A stretch of DNA of 64,000 nucleotides from Sarcomyxa edulis (GCA_009761415.1 QUOL01000009.1:1178001-1242000); one strand, 5' to 3'. Shown: positions 48,745-61,220, counted from the stretch's first letter. Notes: generated by a model not told the origin, from the sequence alone. Program-made: numbers and translations.

Positions 48745-50932
48745 CTAAGCCATGAATGTGAACTGCAACCCGGTGTCATCATCGACCTCCATTCCAGCTC
48801 CAACGCCAGCAGCAGCACCTGCTCTTACTCTATGCGCCTTCCGAGCCTTCTTCGCCTCCTTCTTCAACACCCTCCGACTCAGCGGGTTACTTCGTTCCAT
48901 CAGCCTCAACGCATGCTCATCAGGCAATGCATCCCACTCAGGAATGTCCTTGTTGCGACGTTGACGTTTCGGTTGACGCTGATATCGCCCCTCTTCCGAG
49001 ACTGGAGTCATTGCTCGACTTAGCGGAGGTGAAGGCGAGAGTGAGCGAGAACGCTTTCTCGGTACGACGTGCTTGAGGTCATCGGATATCATATCATCGT
49101 TCCTGAAGAGAGGATAAACCAGTTGCTTGATTCTGAGGAGTAGCTAAACGAGACTCACTCATCCTCGTCCATCGGCTCTTCTGCATCCCAGAACACATCA
49201 CCCTCTTCATCTGCATTGATCATTTCCTGATCCCCTCCCGCTCCACCACCGAACGCCCCTGCGTCAGCCGCACCAAAAAGTCCCTCTAGTGTAAAGGGTT
49301 TGGAGAACGTATTCAGAATTTGAGCTTGCCCAACATTTTCTGCACCGGGTGCGATCTGTGGCGCGGCAGATGATGATGGATTTGTTGGAACTATTTCAAG
49401 TGATGTATATGAGAAAAAGGAGAAAATGGGATATACGGATATACGGACCGACAGAGGGGATCAACGAAGGATGTATTGCAGGAGGAATCGAGAAATAGGG
49501 TATTTTTTGATGATTCCAATCTGTCAATACATGTCGCGCCGCCGCGAGGATGTCAGGCGTTCCACCCTGACGAAACCTTAATAAGGAACTGAATATGAGA
49601 TGTTGACAGCCGGCGTACCTTTAGCAGCCGACCACTATTCAGTGCCAACATGGTCAAAAATTCTAGGGTCGATGTGAACGCTGGTAAGTTGTATATCTTC
49701 TGAATGGTTTCTGGAGCCGTTCGCGCCAGTATTTCCTCCACTGCATTTGATTCAAGATGAGACACGCGAACAAGAGAAAGGATAAGTGATTGAACAAGCT
49801 CACCAACGGCAATGGGATCTTCAACATCTTCCACTTTGACGACATTACGCAGAAGCACACTGCCCCTCTTCCCTCCTTTCCCATCCACTTCATCGTCTTC
49901 GTCGAACACCACTCCGGGAGAATCAACAATACGCATGCCGCGTTCTAATTGTATAGATTGAAGATCTTTGGTGTGCCCTGGTTGTGCTGCAACTGCACAT
50001 ACCTGTTGAGAGTCAGCATCATAGGGGAGCGTGGCTACGATTGAGACTCACTTTACTACGCTTCAAGCTGTTGATCAAACTACTCTTCCCGACATTCGGA
50101 AACCCGACTACACCTATAGTAACACTTCCAGCTTTGGGCTTGTAGGCTTTGAGAAGTTTCACGAGAGCTGGGGCTGTAGATGATGATATGTTCGTACGCT
50201 GATGCTGTGAGGAAGAAGAAGAGAGAAAGGGAAGTGTAGGGGTAGTGTGTCGAAGGTGCTTGAGCCAAGCAAGTGCGTTTGCTCGAGGTATCAGGTCTAT
50301 GATTAAACGTTATTGGACGATCAGAAATTGGAGAGATATAGGTTATTGGACGATCAGAAATTGGAGAGATATAGGCACGTACCAATTTTGTTCAGTACAA
50401 AGACCAATTTCTTTCCCTCTGCCTCCCTCCGTCGAACTTCTTCCTCCACCAGCCGACTTCTACATCCTTCAGGATCTCTGGCATCTAATACTAAGATGAC
50501 AATATCGCTCTGGTCAATGACCTTGTGTAGAGTTCGAAGATAATGTTTCCGTATTTGTTCCTTCGTTTTTCCGGCAAGAGAAGTCGAGCCATAGAGATCG
50601 TCTTCTGGCAATTGTGAAGTAGACGCCTCTTGTTCAGCTTCAGCAGCAAGCGCTAGAGTTGTCAAAGTGGGTTCAGACGCCATAACAGAATCCGGATCTC
50701 CACTAGGTGGCTACAACTACATGTTAATCGATTTGTCTGTACGAGGTGATGGGATTCGCCTCACTTGCTGATATTTTTTCGCAACATTGCGTTTTCTCTC
50801 TTTGAGATCGGGTAAACGAGGTATTCCAGGATCCTTCTTGAGTTCTGGATACAAAGTTAGACTCTCTGACCTGCATGAAGAAAGCCATAAAGAGCGCACT
50901 CGTTTTGAGAGGTACACTCGGTTTGCGGGTTT
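48745..50932 (-). CDS. NUG1: Nucleostemin-type circularly permuted GTPase (Nug1/Grn1/GNL3), 5' end unresolved
   Basis: This is a multi-exon minus-strand gene. The most 5' supported piece carries the family signature LKKDPGIPRLPDLKERKR. The GTPase domain has the permuted order of motifs: VFVLNKIDLIPR (G4) comes first, then GVVGFPNVGKSSLINSLKRSK (G1), PGHTKDLQ (G2 region) and RIVDSPGVVFD (G3). A GNL3-like helical region follows, and then a lysine/arginine-rich C-terminus ending QFTFMA. These nucleolar proteins support 60S ribosome assembly and export. The usual basic N-terminal RNA-binding helix was not found upstream in frame. The first intron-exon joints are ambiguous between 50880 and 51000, so the N-terminus is open. 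One intron carries a 33-bp tandem duplication. Confidence 0.88.
50310..50375. repeat. Perfect 33-bp tandem duplication inside a NUG1 intron
   Basis: Two identical 33-base units, each containing TTATTGGACGATCAGAAATT plus GGAGAGATATAGG, sit head to tail at 50310-50342 and 50343-50375, between the exon ending VLNKI and the exon starting DLIPR. The duplication lengthens the intron without touching coding sequence. Confidence 0.9.
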
Positions 50933-52081
50933 CTACAGTTCAGAAAAAAGTTCAGGTTAGGTGAAAGGATACCACGGATTCACTGACTATTTCTGCCCAT
51001 GGTCATGGCCTATTCCCAGGAACAAGAGGCGATATAGGTCGTAATGTCCAGAAAGGACGGAAAACGGTGAGATTATTCACGAAAACGACTGTCCAGATCC
51101 GCACGAAATCTAAAAATAGGTTTTGGTCCTAATGTCGACTCGGAACTCGATCCTTGATCCTTCAAGCTGGTCCAAAGCAAACTGCGCATCCTTTCGACCC
51201 CCTCTGGCTCCCTCTGGCCGGTATTTTCACGCGACCATAACGATGCATCTGTGTAAGACCTTCAACCCAAGCTCTCTCATGTCAAGCATACCCATATAGC
51301 CAACACTGACCAAAATAACGATTACTTACTAGGTCCGACTCACCACTCGATACACCCTTCACGTTGCCTTCACGTACACTTCCATGCAGGAAAGGGGTGT
51401 CAGCCTGCTGTACAAGTCCCAATATCTGGGCCATCCAATGTAGACTATTTGGGGTATGTCTAAATCGGCCCTCTCGTTATTTACCACGAGCCTTGAGCCG
51501 ACCTTACACTTCAAGGAACCGCAGCTGTGTTGTTCCTAGTTCTCTCGTACACCAAATCCGCGGAGATCTCTAGGCAGGTGTGTCCAAGCAGCTGGCTGTC
51601 ACTCTGATTTCTCCCAGCAATAGTATAGCCAGAAACGCCACTACAATCCAAATTCTAGGAACAGCATCTCGATACCGCATTGATTGCACGGACCGACTGT
51701 ATTCATTTTTCTGAGGTTGAAGAAAGATCATTGACCATTACTCACCGTCGGAATTGCCACTAGAACCTAGGACCGGCACTCTTGCCTTCCTGGCCGGATT
51801 GAACGTTCTCCCACTCCTAGAATATATGGGACCGAAGTATGGACTGTCGCGAAAGACTCAATGCGAAGAGAGCCATCCCGTTCTCAAGATGTGTTATGGA
51901 CTTGTCGGGTTTTGAAGATTGATTTGATGCCAGCAAATTTGGTTTCTTGGTGTAGTTCGCCACTGCCTCAAGATAGTAAGCACGGTGTCTTACTACGTTT
52001 TCCTGTTCTGATCGGTCCGTTGTACACCGGGGTTTGTGGAATGTTTCTACAGAGACCTTACAATGATACAGAAAGGAGGAT
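50933..52081. other. Intergenic upstream of NUG1
   Basis: This may contain the missing first exon(s) of NUG1 near 50990 and the 3' flank of the kinase gene to the right. No gene is otherwise seen. Confidence 0.4.
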
Positions 52082-53507
52082 TCAGCGAACATCGGACCTC
52101 CTTCTGCCACCGGTTCCCAATTGCGTGCTGATTACAGCTGCCGATGGTCTTTGTCTCGGGTTCGCAACCCAACATCGCTCCATGATATCCCAAACAAAAT
52201 CCGGAATCCGGCGGTACGTGTCATGGGCTCTGTCAGGTCTGACTCCGCGACAAATCTGCAATATCACTTTGGCGACGTGACGGTTCGAAAGCGGATTCGA
52301 GCCTCTCTGGAACGGTGTCCGATCTGTGAAAATCTGGTCGACGACTCTTGTTACCAGTCTCTTGATGAGAAAAGGTCTAGGGACATACCTGAAATGCAAG
52401 CATGGAAAATGCATACACATCGGACATCGAAGTGAAAGGAGGAGCTTCGTCATCATCATCTTCTGAATCATCTCGCGGGAACAGCTCAGGTGCCATCCAC
52501 TCTACAGCCCCAGCAACGAGCCTCGTACTGTAGCCTTCATCTCCTATAACCTTCGCACGCCCGAAATCAGCAAGACGGGCACCTCCGCCATCATCGATAA
52601 GGACGTTTTTCCCGTGCAGATCACCGTGGACAATGCCTCTACGGTGAAGATAGTCCATTCCACTGGCTACTTCGACTGTCTATATAAAAAGGTATGTAGC
52701 ATTCAGATCCAAGATAAGCGGAGTATCTCACAAATTTCATGCGGTTTGCATCGGGATGCCTGAGTAGGTAGTCCACCACGGTCCCACGGACACAGAAGGG
52801 CGAAATCAATGCTGTGGACGGTCCGATTGCAGTGCAGTACCCGAAATAAGGCAAGATATGGGAATGGTCGAGTGTAGACCAAACCCTTGACTCTCTTATG
52901 AGACGCTATGAGCAGACAGATTGATGGGTCGTCGGGATGAGAGGACACAATTGACCGCAGGCCTACCCGAGTGATGTCCTCCAGAGTCCTCTGATCGTTC
53001 TGTACGCCTCGAAACATCTTGATAGCGACCGGGATCTCAAAAACAGAGATGTCAGTACGTTAGAATGATGAGAATTGGTATATAATACCATCGTTTGTGA
53101 AGCTCCGACTCGTCTCCATTCACCAACATACACATCTGTGAACGCACCATATCCTCTAGGGTATATCTCATTCTTGTGAATCTGACCGGTCAAATCCTGG
53201 GGCAATCAGAATCGAACGGCGTAAGCATCTTCAGAGATGGATTAGATTCAAGGTTACGAACAACTCCGCGAGGACCTGCCATGGCAGCTGTGATGAAATC
53301 TGAGTATTAGTTATGTTAGAAGGGCTTGATCTCGTGAATAAATAACCGATGTTCAGCGTTTATTTCAGCGTTACAGGGGAGTCTCGAGACATCCCAGGTG
53401 ACCAGAGAAGACCCGCTGAATTGGCTTACATCCTCAAAGCCGTCAGGGTGAGAGTAGCCTGGCAGGAGAGCTTTTGGATTCAAAAGGAGGCGCTGATCGA
53501 ACATCAT
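52082..53507 (-). CDS. TKL-like protein kinase, catalytically complete (tandem copy A)
   Basis: A minus-strand multi-exon gene. The N-lobe has DLTGQIHKNEIYPRGYGAF, which includes the glycine loop, then TDVYVGEW and the beta3 lysine in VAIKMFRGVQ. The C-lobe has GMDYLHRRGIVHGDLHGKNV with catalytic Asp (HGD) and ARLADFGRAKV with intact DFG. EWMAPELF carries APE, and MERCWVANPRQRPSAAVI ends the domain. An Asp/Glu-rich insertion follows APE. All catalytic residues are present, in contrast to the two pseudokinases near the left end. The 5' end is tentative: an upstream exon starting at 53507 (beginning MMFDQRLLLNPKALLPG) joins through plausible splice sites, but a start at 53282 is also possible. 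The exons between are short and several introns could be refined. Confidence 0.72.
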
Positions 53508-54021
53508 GTTCGGTGGAACACCTTACGTCGGCTGCTTTGAGGCCTCTGGCCGACCTTACGATAGAGCAGACCAATCAGATTTCGGACTGAATAAGACACA
53601 GAAAAACAATACCGAAGTCGCAACTTACAGACATTCTCGAGACAATTTACAAGAGGAGGCTGCAGATAGCAGTTGCAATGTTTTGTTCGAAGACCACGGA
53701 GAGAAGACTATGCCACACTGATGCCACACGACCGATGTGCTTATCTAGACGTCCAAACGGCATCCACCTTCAGAGAAAGTTGTATGAGCGTCAGTTGGCA
53801 AGGTTCGTGATGGGGATTGGCGCAAAAGCAGTGACGCGTGGTTGATTAGTGCTGATAAGTCGGACCTTGATATCGATACTGAAGAAGTCTTCAGGAGTGT
53901 CGCTCAAGTGTCTCGCAATGTCTCGCAATACGCTAAGATGCAGTCACGAGCGACAGGAGAGAGGTATGCTAGAATTGGAGATTGAGAGCTTGAATTGATA
54001 CAAAGATGATTAGAACGATAA
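53508..54021. other. Spacer between tandem kinases
   Basis: About 500 bp separating the two kinase genes. Nothing is recognised in it apart from flanks. Confidence 0.4.
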
Positions 54022-55340
54022 TCAAGCAAGATTTGCCAAACGCTCGACAACTTGATCCATCGTAGGTCGTTTTGACGCGATTTGATGCCAGCAGTCTTCC
54101 AAAAGGGACCATACATATTCGCTTCCCTCCGGAAGCTGGTTCGGCCGGGGGGGTCGACGACCCATTTGCACTTGGTTTATCACAACTGTGTCGTGTCTAA
54201 TGCGGTCAAAAGGAACCTTGCCGGTAAGGATCTAGACATAAGGAATGAAACAACATGAGTTGAGTGAAGACGAACGTGCTTCAACGTGGTGATGTGTGGC
54301 AAAAACACATTGACTCGAAGACAAGTCTGAAAGAGACAAGGATGTCAACGCACCTCAAGGCCAACCATTGCAAACCCGTAAACGTCGCTTGGTTTTGTCA
54401 AGTTGGGCGAAAACTCATTTTGCGTGTCAGATGCAGGGGACCCGTCCTCCTGTACAAGTCCAAGAAGCTCAGGAGCCATGTATCGAGCAACTCCAGTGAA
54501 GATAGTCGTATAACCCCGATGATCAATGACTTTGGAACGACCAAAGTCGCACAGACGAGGGGTTCCTGTGTCATCAATGAGGACATTCCTCTGAGAGTCG
54601 AGTTCAGAGCGATCGTATAGACTGGAGAGTGTGATACATACCGATTTCAAGTCACCGTGGACAACATCGACAGAATGAAGATATTGTAGGCCCTTCGCAA
54701 CTCCAAGGATCTATACAGTGGTGAGATCATTAAGGGGGTCATAGACAAGGTTAAGAGTATCCGGCTTACCAATGCAGGTCTGTTCACTTCTGGGTGATTC
54801 TGAACATACGCTAGCGCCTCTCCGTTCTCACAAAGAGGTGATACAAGAGCCGGTGACGGACCCAGATCTGAACATACACCTAGGAAAGGTAAAATGTTTG
54901 GATGATCAAGGCTATGCCAGAGTCGCGATTCTCGATTGAGACGCTGTGGATACCAAGTAAGAGAGCAATCATATATACTAGTTGGAAAACGTACCCTCGT
55001 TATTGTTGTCAAAGTATCGTTATCCGTGTGAATGCCTCGAAGTAATTTGATGGCGACCTAGCGAATAAGAGTTCAATGAGATGTTCAATGATTGTAAAAA
55101 TCCGGAAGAAAGAACCCTATGCTCGATGCCTTCACTATCTGTGTACAACCCTCTGTACACGTCTGAGAAACCACCGAATGCGAAATAGTGTGGTTCCGCT
55201 TTGACAACCATCTTGGTCAGGTCCTGGTGAAGAGGATTGTGAGAGGATAGCAACTGCGGGTCAGATTTTGTTTGTACTTTATACGGAGATCCTTCCTCCT
55301 CTGTGCTAGCGGGGGGATGCAGGTTCACTATAGTGGTCAT
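54022..55340 (-). CDS. TKL-like protein kinase, catalytically complete (tandem copy B)
   Basis: The gene reads from ATG 55340 to the stop at 54022; the first exon (55340-55116) is 225 nt and the second (55057-54995) 63 nt. The glycine loop is FAFGGFSDVYRG, and the beta3 lysine is in VAIKLLRGIHTDND. The helix-C region reads RESRLWHSLDHPNILPF. The catalytic loop in VVHGDLKSRNVLIDDTG has the Asp, and LCDFGRSKV the DFG. RYMAPELLG has APE, and SDVYGFAMVGLE and DCWHQIASKRPTMDQVV close the lobe. It is about 350 residues long with a short acidic N-terminal extension. The residues fit an active Ser/Thr or dual-specificity enzyme of the fungal receptor-like group, but no receptor or membrane segment is present. 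It is the neighbour and close relative of copy A. Confidence 0.78.
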
Positions 55341-55810
55341 ACCGGAGGATTGGGGGAAATCTGCAATAGTTTGAAGTTATGAAGTATCGTTATATGTCTG
55401 GGAGAAAGACGCCCAGAGACACAGTATATCTGTACTCGTGGGTACATCGAGTATAGAATTAGCTCTAGCGTCTGAAAGTAGCGCTCAGGCAGTGAGATTG
55501 TCTGGAAGAACAGCTCAAGAAACAGCAGCCTGTGAAGCCTTCGATGCTTCGGTAATGTTATTAGTCTGAGCCAAGGCAAAAGGACAGTCACGATTGCAAG
55601 AGTTTAGTAAGAAACGCAATTGTAAAAGACCTCGAGTTCGGTGCTTGACCGTTAGCTTGCGCGCTTCAACGCCTGGTCAGAAGGTTTGACACAAGCGTCT
55701 GAAGATGTCTAGAGGTGTACAAAACTCTCAGCATATAGACGCATGGACGTCTATTATCGAGAAATGCTTTTCCAAAATTCGATACAATTACCACTCCCTG
55801 CATAAATTGT
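55341..55810. other. Intergenic between kinase B and the F-box gene
   Basis: This holds the upstream region of the kinase and the 3' flank of the F-box gene to the right. No further gene is supported. Confidence 0.4.
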
Positions 55811-57547
55811 TCACGGCCCCTCTTCCGTATCAGTCTCCTCTTCTGCATATGCCGGGGGAGTGTACGACTGTAGATCAATGCAGTCACATTCCAGTCTCGC
55901 AACAATGTCACGAAGAAGGTCGACATCCGCATCGGCAAGATAATAGCAATTTGTGAGATGCAACAACTCGATTGCAACGTTCAACCTGCGTCGCCGGGCT
56001 AAGCAGGTATGTAATTGACTGATATCGACATGTTTCGATCCGTGACGGCTGTAGAAGTATACGCCTTCGAGGACCAATGATTTCAGTCCAGGGAAGGATG
56101 AGTGCACGCTGTATTCATTACTAGAAGAAGAGTTTTCGTCCACAGCTCTACTCAGCGCAGGTACGAGTCCGCAAGCTATGGCGCCGGAGACATGAATGCT
56201 TTTCAACCCCTTGAAGGCCCCAAACGTCCGCAACCATATCTCCGTATCCATAAGGACATTGGAGACGTAGAGGGTGTCCATGCCCATTAAGGGTAATGCG
56301 TGACACAACTGCAACACCACACGCTCTGACTTTCTGGCGTAGTTCAACCAACGCACCATGATTTCGATTCGAGAATCCTCAGGGTTTATTGTAGCGCGAG
56401 TGTCTGCACTACGAGTCCAGGCCCGTAGACGGAGACCCATGGGATGGCGCTGTTCGATGCTAAGATATCGAATAGGATCCTCGATACCCTGTTTGATGTT
56501 TCCGCGCACTTCCGACAACACGGAGTTAAGGCTAGAAATATCGGTCGCCGTCATGTTTTTGCTCGTGCATTTCAACCTCAGAAGAGTAGTCGAAGGATAC
56601 GAAAGATGATTGAGCACATTTGCGCACTCTAGAATCTGAGATGACAAACAGAGGAAGGAAAGGCAAGGGAGACTGACCAGGCGGTCAGGAGGCTGTGGAT
56701 TGGACGCCTCGGTCGACAGTGTTGGAAGACAATCCTTGAGATCAAGGGTTTCAAGATTAGGCATCTTCTCCAAGGCATCCAGCAGTTGAGACATAGTTGG
56801 GAGTATGTCAAAATTATCCAATTTAAGGTGAGTAAGCCCAGAGAGCAGAGGAGAGGGCCACTGGAGATTGCATTTGCGAAGCTCCAGGCGACGCAAGCGC
56901 GTTGCACCATCAAACTGCGGAAGTTTGTACACTCCATCTGGGTCTCGGAGATAGTCTGTATTCGACAGTTGTAGAGTCTCTAGAAGAGGAGCGTCGATTG
57001 GTATCGAACTAGAGAAGATCCTTCTCATCTGTGATGCTGGAGCCTGAATATAGAGTTCACGGACTCGCGGAGCGTGTTCCAAAGCAGACTGCATGGCGCC
57101 GAGGGTCTCGTGGTGAAACTTGAGAAAACCAAGTGCAAGGTTTATCACCAGGGATGCCATCTTCGACCTCTTCAGCAGCTCGTCCACCGATCGATGACCG
57201 GGAAGAGCGGGGAAGATGTATGTCCATAGGCTAGGACATGCCAGAGCAACGTCTCTCCAGTGCTGGCAGACATGGGACGTCGATCTGATCCAGTCGATAG
57301 TAAATTCCGTCTGGTCGCCTCTTACAAACGTGAAGATTTCGGAGAGTATTTCTGATGGGAAGCGATATGTGAGCGAGAGCCTATTACGTATCGTCTTTAA
57401 AGCGCGGATAGACTCCTCCAAAGTGCGTGTATCAATGTCGGGAGATTGGGAAGAGGTGTCAAGAATGTGTATCTCGTCGTCGATCTGCTTTCGAGCAAAC
57501 GCGACAGAGTCTTGGTCGTCGATGGCTGTCACTTCGGTGTAGTGCAT
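55811..57547 (-). CDS. F-box/leucine-rich protein, 578 aa
   Basis: One uninterrupted frame from ATG 57547. An acidic N-terminal coil of about 50 residues (heptad-like EESIRALKTIRNRL) precedes the F-box at LTYRFPSEILSEIFTFVRGD, then HVCQHWRDVALACPSLWTYI, the classical F-box extension of Agaricomycete proteins. The rest is a series of irregular leucine-rich repeats (for example FDGATRLRRLELRKCNLQWP, TLDLKDCLPTL). This matches the large fungal family of substrate-recognition subunits of SCF ubiquitin ligases. The target is unknown. Being intronless among intron-dense neighbours is notable. Confidence 0.8.
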   Translation of the reverse strand: MHYTEVTAIDDQDSVAFARKQIDDEIHILDTSSQSPDIDTRTLEESIRALKTIRNRLSLTYRFPSEILSEIFTFVRGDQTEFTIDWIRSTSHVCQHWRDVALACPSLWTYIFPALPGHRSVDELLKRSKMASLVINLALGFLKFHHETLGAMQSALEHAPRVRELYIQAPASQMRRIFSSSIPIDAPLLETLQLSNTDYLRDPDGVYKLPQFDGATRLRRLELRKCNLQWPSPLLSGLTHLKLDNFDILPTMSQLLDALEKMPNLETLDLKDCLPTLSTEASNPQPPDRLVSLPCLSFLCLSSQILECANVLNHLSYPSTTLLRLKCTSKNMTATDISSLNSVLSEVRGNIKQGIEDPIRYLSIEQRHPMGLRLRAWTRSADTRATINPEDSRIEIMVRWLNYARKSERVVLQLCHALPLMGMDTLYVSNVLMDTEIWLRTFGAFKGLKSIHVSGAIACGLVPALSRAVDENSSSSNEYSVHSSFPGLKSLVLEGVYFYSRHGSKHVDISQLHTCLARRRRLNVAIELLHLTNCYYLADADVDLLRDIVARLECDCIDLQSYTPPAYAEEETDTEEGP

Positions 57548-58278
57548 CCCTTGTCTTTGTATCTGTATGATAAAAGCAGAGACTCCTGTTTAAACCGTGA
57601 AATATCGATGATTTTGGACGATGAGGTCGTCACCTCTGTCATGACTGTACCCATCATGCCAGACAATTCCAAAGCTCCTTCTATCACGACTTATGCCGAT
57701 GTCTGGTGTCTGTCGAGATTGAGGTGGATGGTCTGATGGTTTGGTGGTTGCGATGTGTGCGACGGAGAACAGCGGAGAAAGAGAATTGGAATCACAAGTC
57801 ACAGGTCAGCTGAACGTGTGACACTAGCATCACAGCGCATCACGTGCGTTGAACGCGTCCCCTGAGACGTAGTTCGACTATTTCTCTGGGGATACATACA
57901 TATACTGATACGCGCCTTTTAAACCGAATAAGTCGACTTAATAAAGCCAAAGCTTTTGTACGTTCTCAGCACATACATATGCAGATCACTCGTGTTGCCT
58001 TTTCAGATGAAGCCGCACCCAAATGATCAAATCAAACCAACGCTCTAACTTAAGTTCATAAGAGACATAGCACGCATATGCATTCGACAGTAGATATTAG
58101 AATTATAGACGATGTTCCAACACCCAATGATAAAATATCCCAGAAACCAACCATTAACCCTGTATCGCATAAATTTTTTTTGTTCAGATCAGATCGTCTG
58201 CTAGTCCGAACAATGATCAGTAAGAACACCAACTCATAGTCAGACCAAGGACAAGAACTCACCTCCTCAACCCAGCAA
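57548..58278. other. Intergenic between F-box genes
   Basis: The upstream promoter of the left F-box gene and the 3' flank of the right one. No other gene is supported. Confidence 0.4.
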
Positions 58279-60009
58279 TCACCACCTCCAACTTCCAGCA
58301 ACCGGCTTAACCGGAGACGGCCGAATATCCATCACCTGAAGCTGCACATCCTCAACAACAGACTTCAACCGCTCCACATTCTCATTCACATCCTCTTCCC
58401 TCCCTCCACCAGCAATTGGAATCGGGATCTTCAAATGCCTAATAGGCATCCCATGCTTCGCCCTCTGATGCGCAAGGATCAACAACAACAACGATGCGCC
58501 TTCCCCATTCGTGCATACCCAGATACTCTCCAGCTTCGGACATAGAGGGACCTGATCTATCTCGAGACCTAAAGGAGAGAACGCCGATAGAAGATCGAAT
58601 GACGCAGATAGGACTAGTGTCTTCAGGGATGGGAGACATCGGAACACGGCACGACATTCGTCCGAAGAGTATCGAGCAGCGCGTATCGTCAATAAATGGA
58701 GTTCCTGCACGTTCACCAGAGACTCTGCGCCGTACAGATTCGGACTGTACGGACCGCTGATGTGGAGGTGTGAGGGTGTGATGTGCACCGCGGTTTGTTC
58801 GGAGGAAACGACTGAGATAGTGATTTTCTCGATAGATCGAAGGTCGGCTGAGAGTCGTGAAGAAGGCTCGAACAATAATGAAAGACCGTTATCCGAAGGA
58901 GTCCATTGCCCCCATATCAGCTTCACAGCGTCACTTGGGACGACGAGGTATGATAGGAACGTAGTGACCATCTCCGCAGACTCCCACCCTCCAATCTCGA
59001 TATTGCGCAGACGTCCCAGTGATACAGGATCCACCAGAGCCAGCGAACGATTATCATCTGATATGACGCTATCCATATCCGGACCAGCCTCAATAAGCAC
59101 AAGCTCCTCAAGCAACGGCGAACGACCCAAGAACTCCAGAAACTCGCGAACGGGATACCGACCCATCAGAGGCTGAGCATGTAACGACACATGCGTGAGG
59201 TTCTCAAACCTATTATGCGGCCACGTACTATAATGCCTCAGCGTCAGATGTCTCAGACGAGGCGTATACCCCTCGAACAACCGCGGGAGCGCCACACCAT
59301 TGACATCGTAAGCGTTAAGCGATACCGTCAGGCTCTCCAGAATCGGCGCGGGGGATTGACACAATTCCCACATCTTCTCCGGGACACCGTGCATATACGG
59401 AGTCCACATATGCAGCTCCTTGAGTCGAGAAGCTTGTGCTTCATCTCGAAACATACTCAACAACTCTTCATCATCCTCGTCCATCCCACACGGGTAATAA
59501 TACACCTTTAACGGTGCGGAGGACGATCTCCGAAGGAACATGGACGCCAAGTCGTTATCGCAGTTGCCACGTATATCCATGCTACACCATAGGGACGCAA
59601 ACGAAAGTGCCGTCGCTCGCCAGTATCGACATACGTGGCTGATGAATACCCAGTGTTTGAAGGAGATTTTGAAGGTGGGTCGGATGCTGGGGATATGTGG
59701 GAGTACCATGCTGAAGATGATGGCTAGCACTTCTGGGGAGAGTTTGTTGATGGGCCGGAGGGAGTTTCGGATGGTTTTGGATAGAGAGGTTATTTCGTGG
59801 AGTCTTGATTCCATGTTGACGAGCTACACAGAGTGGGATGGGGGATAGTCAATGTGAGTATCAATACAAAGCAAAGCGATGAGGGCTCATACCTCCGACT
59901 CTGAGATACATTGAGACTTGGTGTCGACAACATGAGTTCCTTCCCTCAACTTCAACAACAACGCCTCCGTTAACTGCGAAATCGTCAGCTCAGCGTCGAT
60001 AGGTGCCAT
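58279..60009 (-). CDS. F-box/leucine-rich protein, 553 aa
   Basis: Two exons (60009-59893 and 59823-58279) total 1662 nt. The N-terminal coil (ELTISQLTEALLLKLREG, then MESRLHEITSLSKTIRNSLR) leads into an F-box, PINKLSPEVLAIIFSMVLPH. HVCRYWRATALSFASLWCSM is the family's characteristic extension. Leucine-rich repeats fill the rest, with a tail ending PVKPVAGSWRW. It resembles the neighbour at 55811 in plan (coil, F-box, LRR) but is not an obvious recent duplicate. The start at 60009 gives MAPIDAELT; an in-frame extension upstream exists but lacks support. SCF adaptor function is inferred from the family. Confidence 0.8.
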
Positions 60010-60674
60010 CAATAAGCTTTTGGGAATCCGTCGAATGTAGGGAACCAGTGCCTTCAAGTGTAGGGAACGAGTGTAGAAAGCCAACGAGCCAGCGACTTAG
60101 CGAGTTAACGTTGCTACCACGTTTCATGATGATAAAATTGGCGACTCGGATAGGTTGCGGAATGGTTATGTACACTCCGTCCGGTTGCATGCAACTTCCA
60201 GGGCAAGGAAGGACGCGAGCTTCTCGAGACTCGCCGTGGTTTGGTATCCATTTGGAATTTGGTGACGCTACATCTGCATGTTGGGTTACGGGTATGGAGG
60301 TGAGTTCAATCGATGATCGCGAGTCGTGTCAGAAGGGAACTTCCGAAGTCGTGTCTTGGGTGTGTACTTACTTGACAATTTGAAATTGCTGCAAGTACAA
60401 GCTGGATCTTTGGTAGCAGTAGTCCAGACATTCAACATGGATGGAGATGACCTTGCTTGACAAGGTTTCTCCCGGGCTATAATTGAGACCAGATGGCAGA
60501 TCGCGATCCACCGGCATTTGCCGCCGCACGTGGGTTACATAACACCACTGGCACTGCCACGCTCTCACTCAGAGTATGCACCGCGCTCTACTACGTTTCC
60601 TCTACGAATGCATTGACCCACGCTTCCGAGTCTCTCTTGCCTGCTCTTCTTGGGAAGAGATTAGGCTGGCTATA

Positions 60675-61220
60675 GCAGAAACACGACCACGACGAAGATC
60701 GCTCAGCGCTGTTACTGACCCAAAACTCGGCCTGGCAGCAACGACTTGAAGTTGAAGAACGCGAACTTCATCCTGCACTGGAGGGGAAGTGACGGAAAAA
60801 AGGAGAGTGAGACACACCGATTGCAATTTTGGTGTCGCTAGAGCTGATCAGGACGACAGTTTCGACGACTTGGACTTGTCAAAGGCTAGGTCAATTTCTC
60901 GCAACTGCTCTTCCCTGGAGGACGAGGACGAGTACGCACAATCACCTCTATATCTACGGACCTGCCTGAGAACTCCGTCTGAGTCGAAGCCGGGGAGCAG
61001 AAACACGACGAAGATCGCTCAGCGCTGTTACTGACCTAAAACTCGGCCTGGCACTCGGCAGCAACAACTTGAAGAACGCGAAATGCATCCTGCACTGGAC
61101 TCTGGAGGGAAGTGACGGAAAAAAAGGAGAGTGAGAAACACCAATTGCAATTTTGGTGTCGCTAGAGCTTATCATCATGACAGGTTTGGTTTCGATGACT
61201 TGGACTTGTCAACAGCGCTC
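60675..61220. repeat. Tandem direct repeat, about 320-bp period, two copies
   Basis: Unit 1 begins near 60675 (GCAGAAACACGACCACGACG) and unit 2 near 60997 (GCAGAAACACGACGAAG). Both share CTCAGCGCTGTTACTGACC, AAACTCGGCCTGGCA, ATCCTGCACTGGA, GTGACGGAAAAAAGG and CAATTTTGGTGTCGCTAGAGC, with scattered substitutions and small indels. The spacer ending in GAGAACTCCGTCTGAGTCGA recurs a third time near 61606-61648. Confidence 0.8.
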
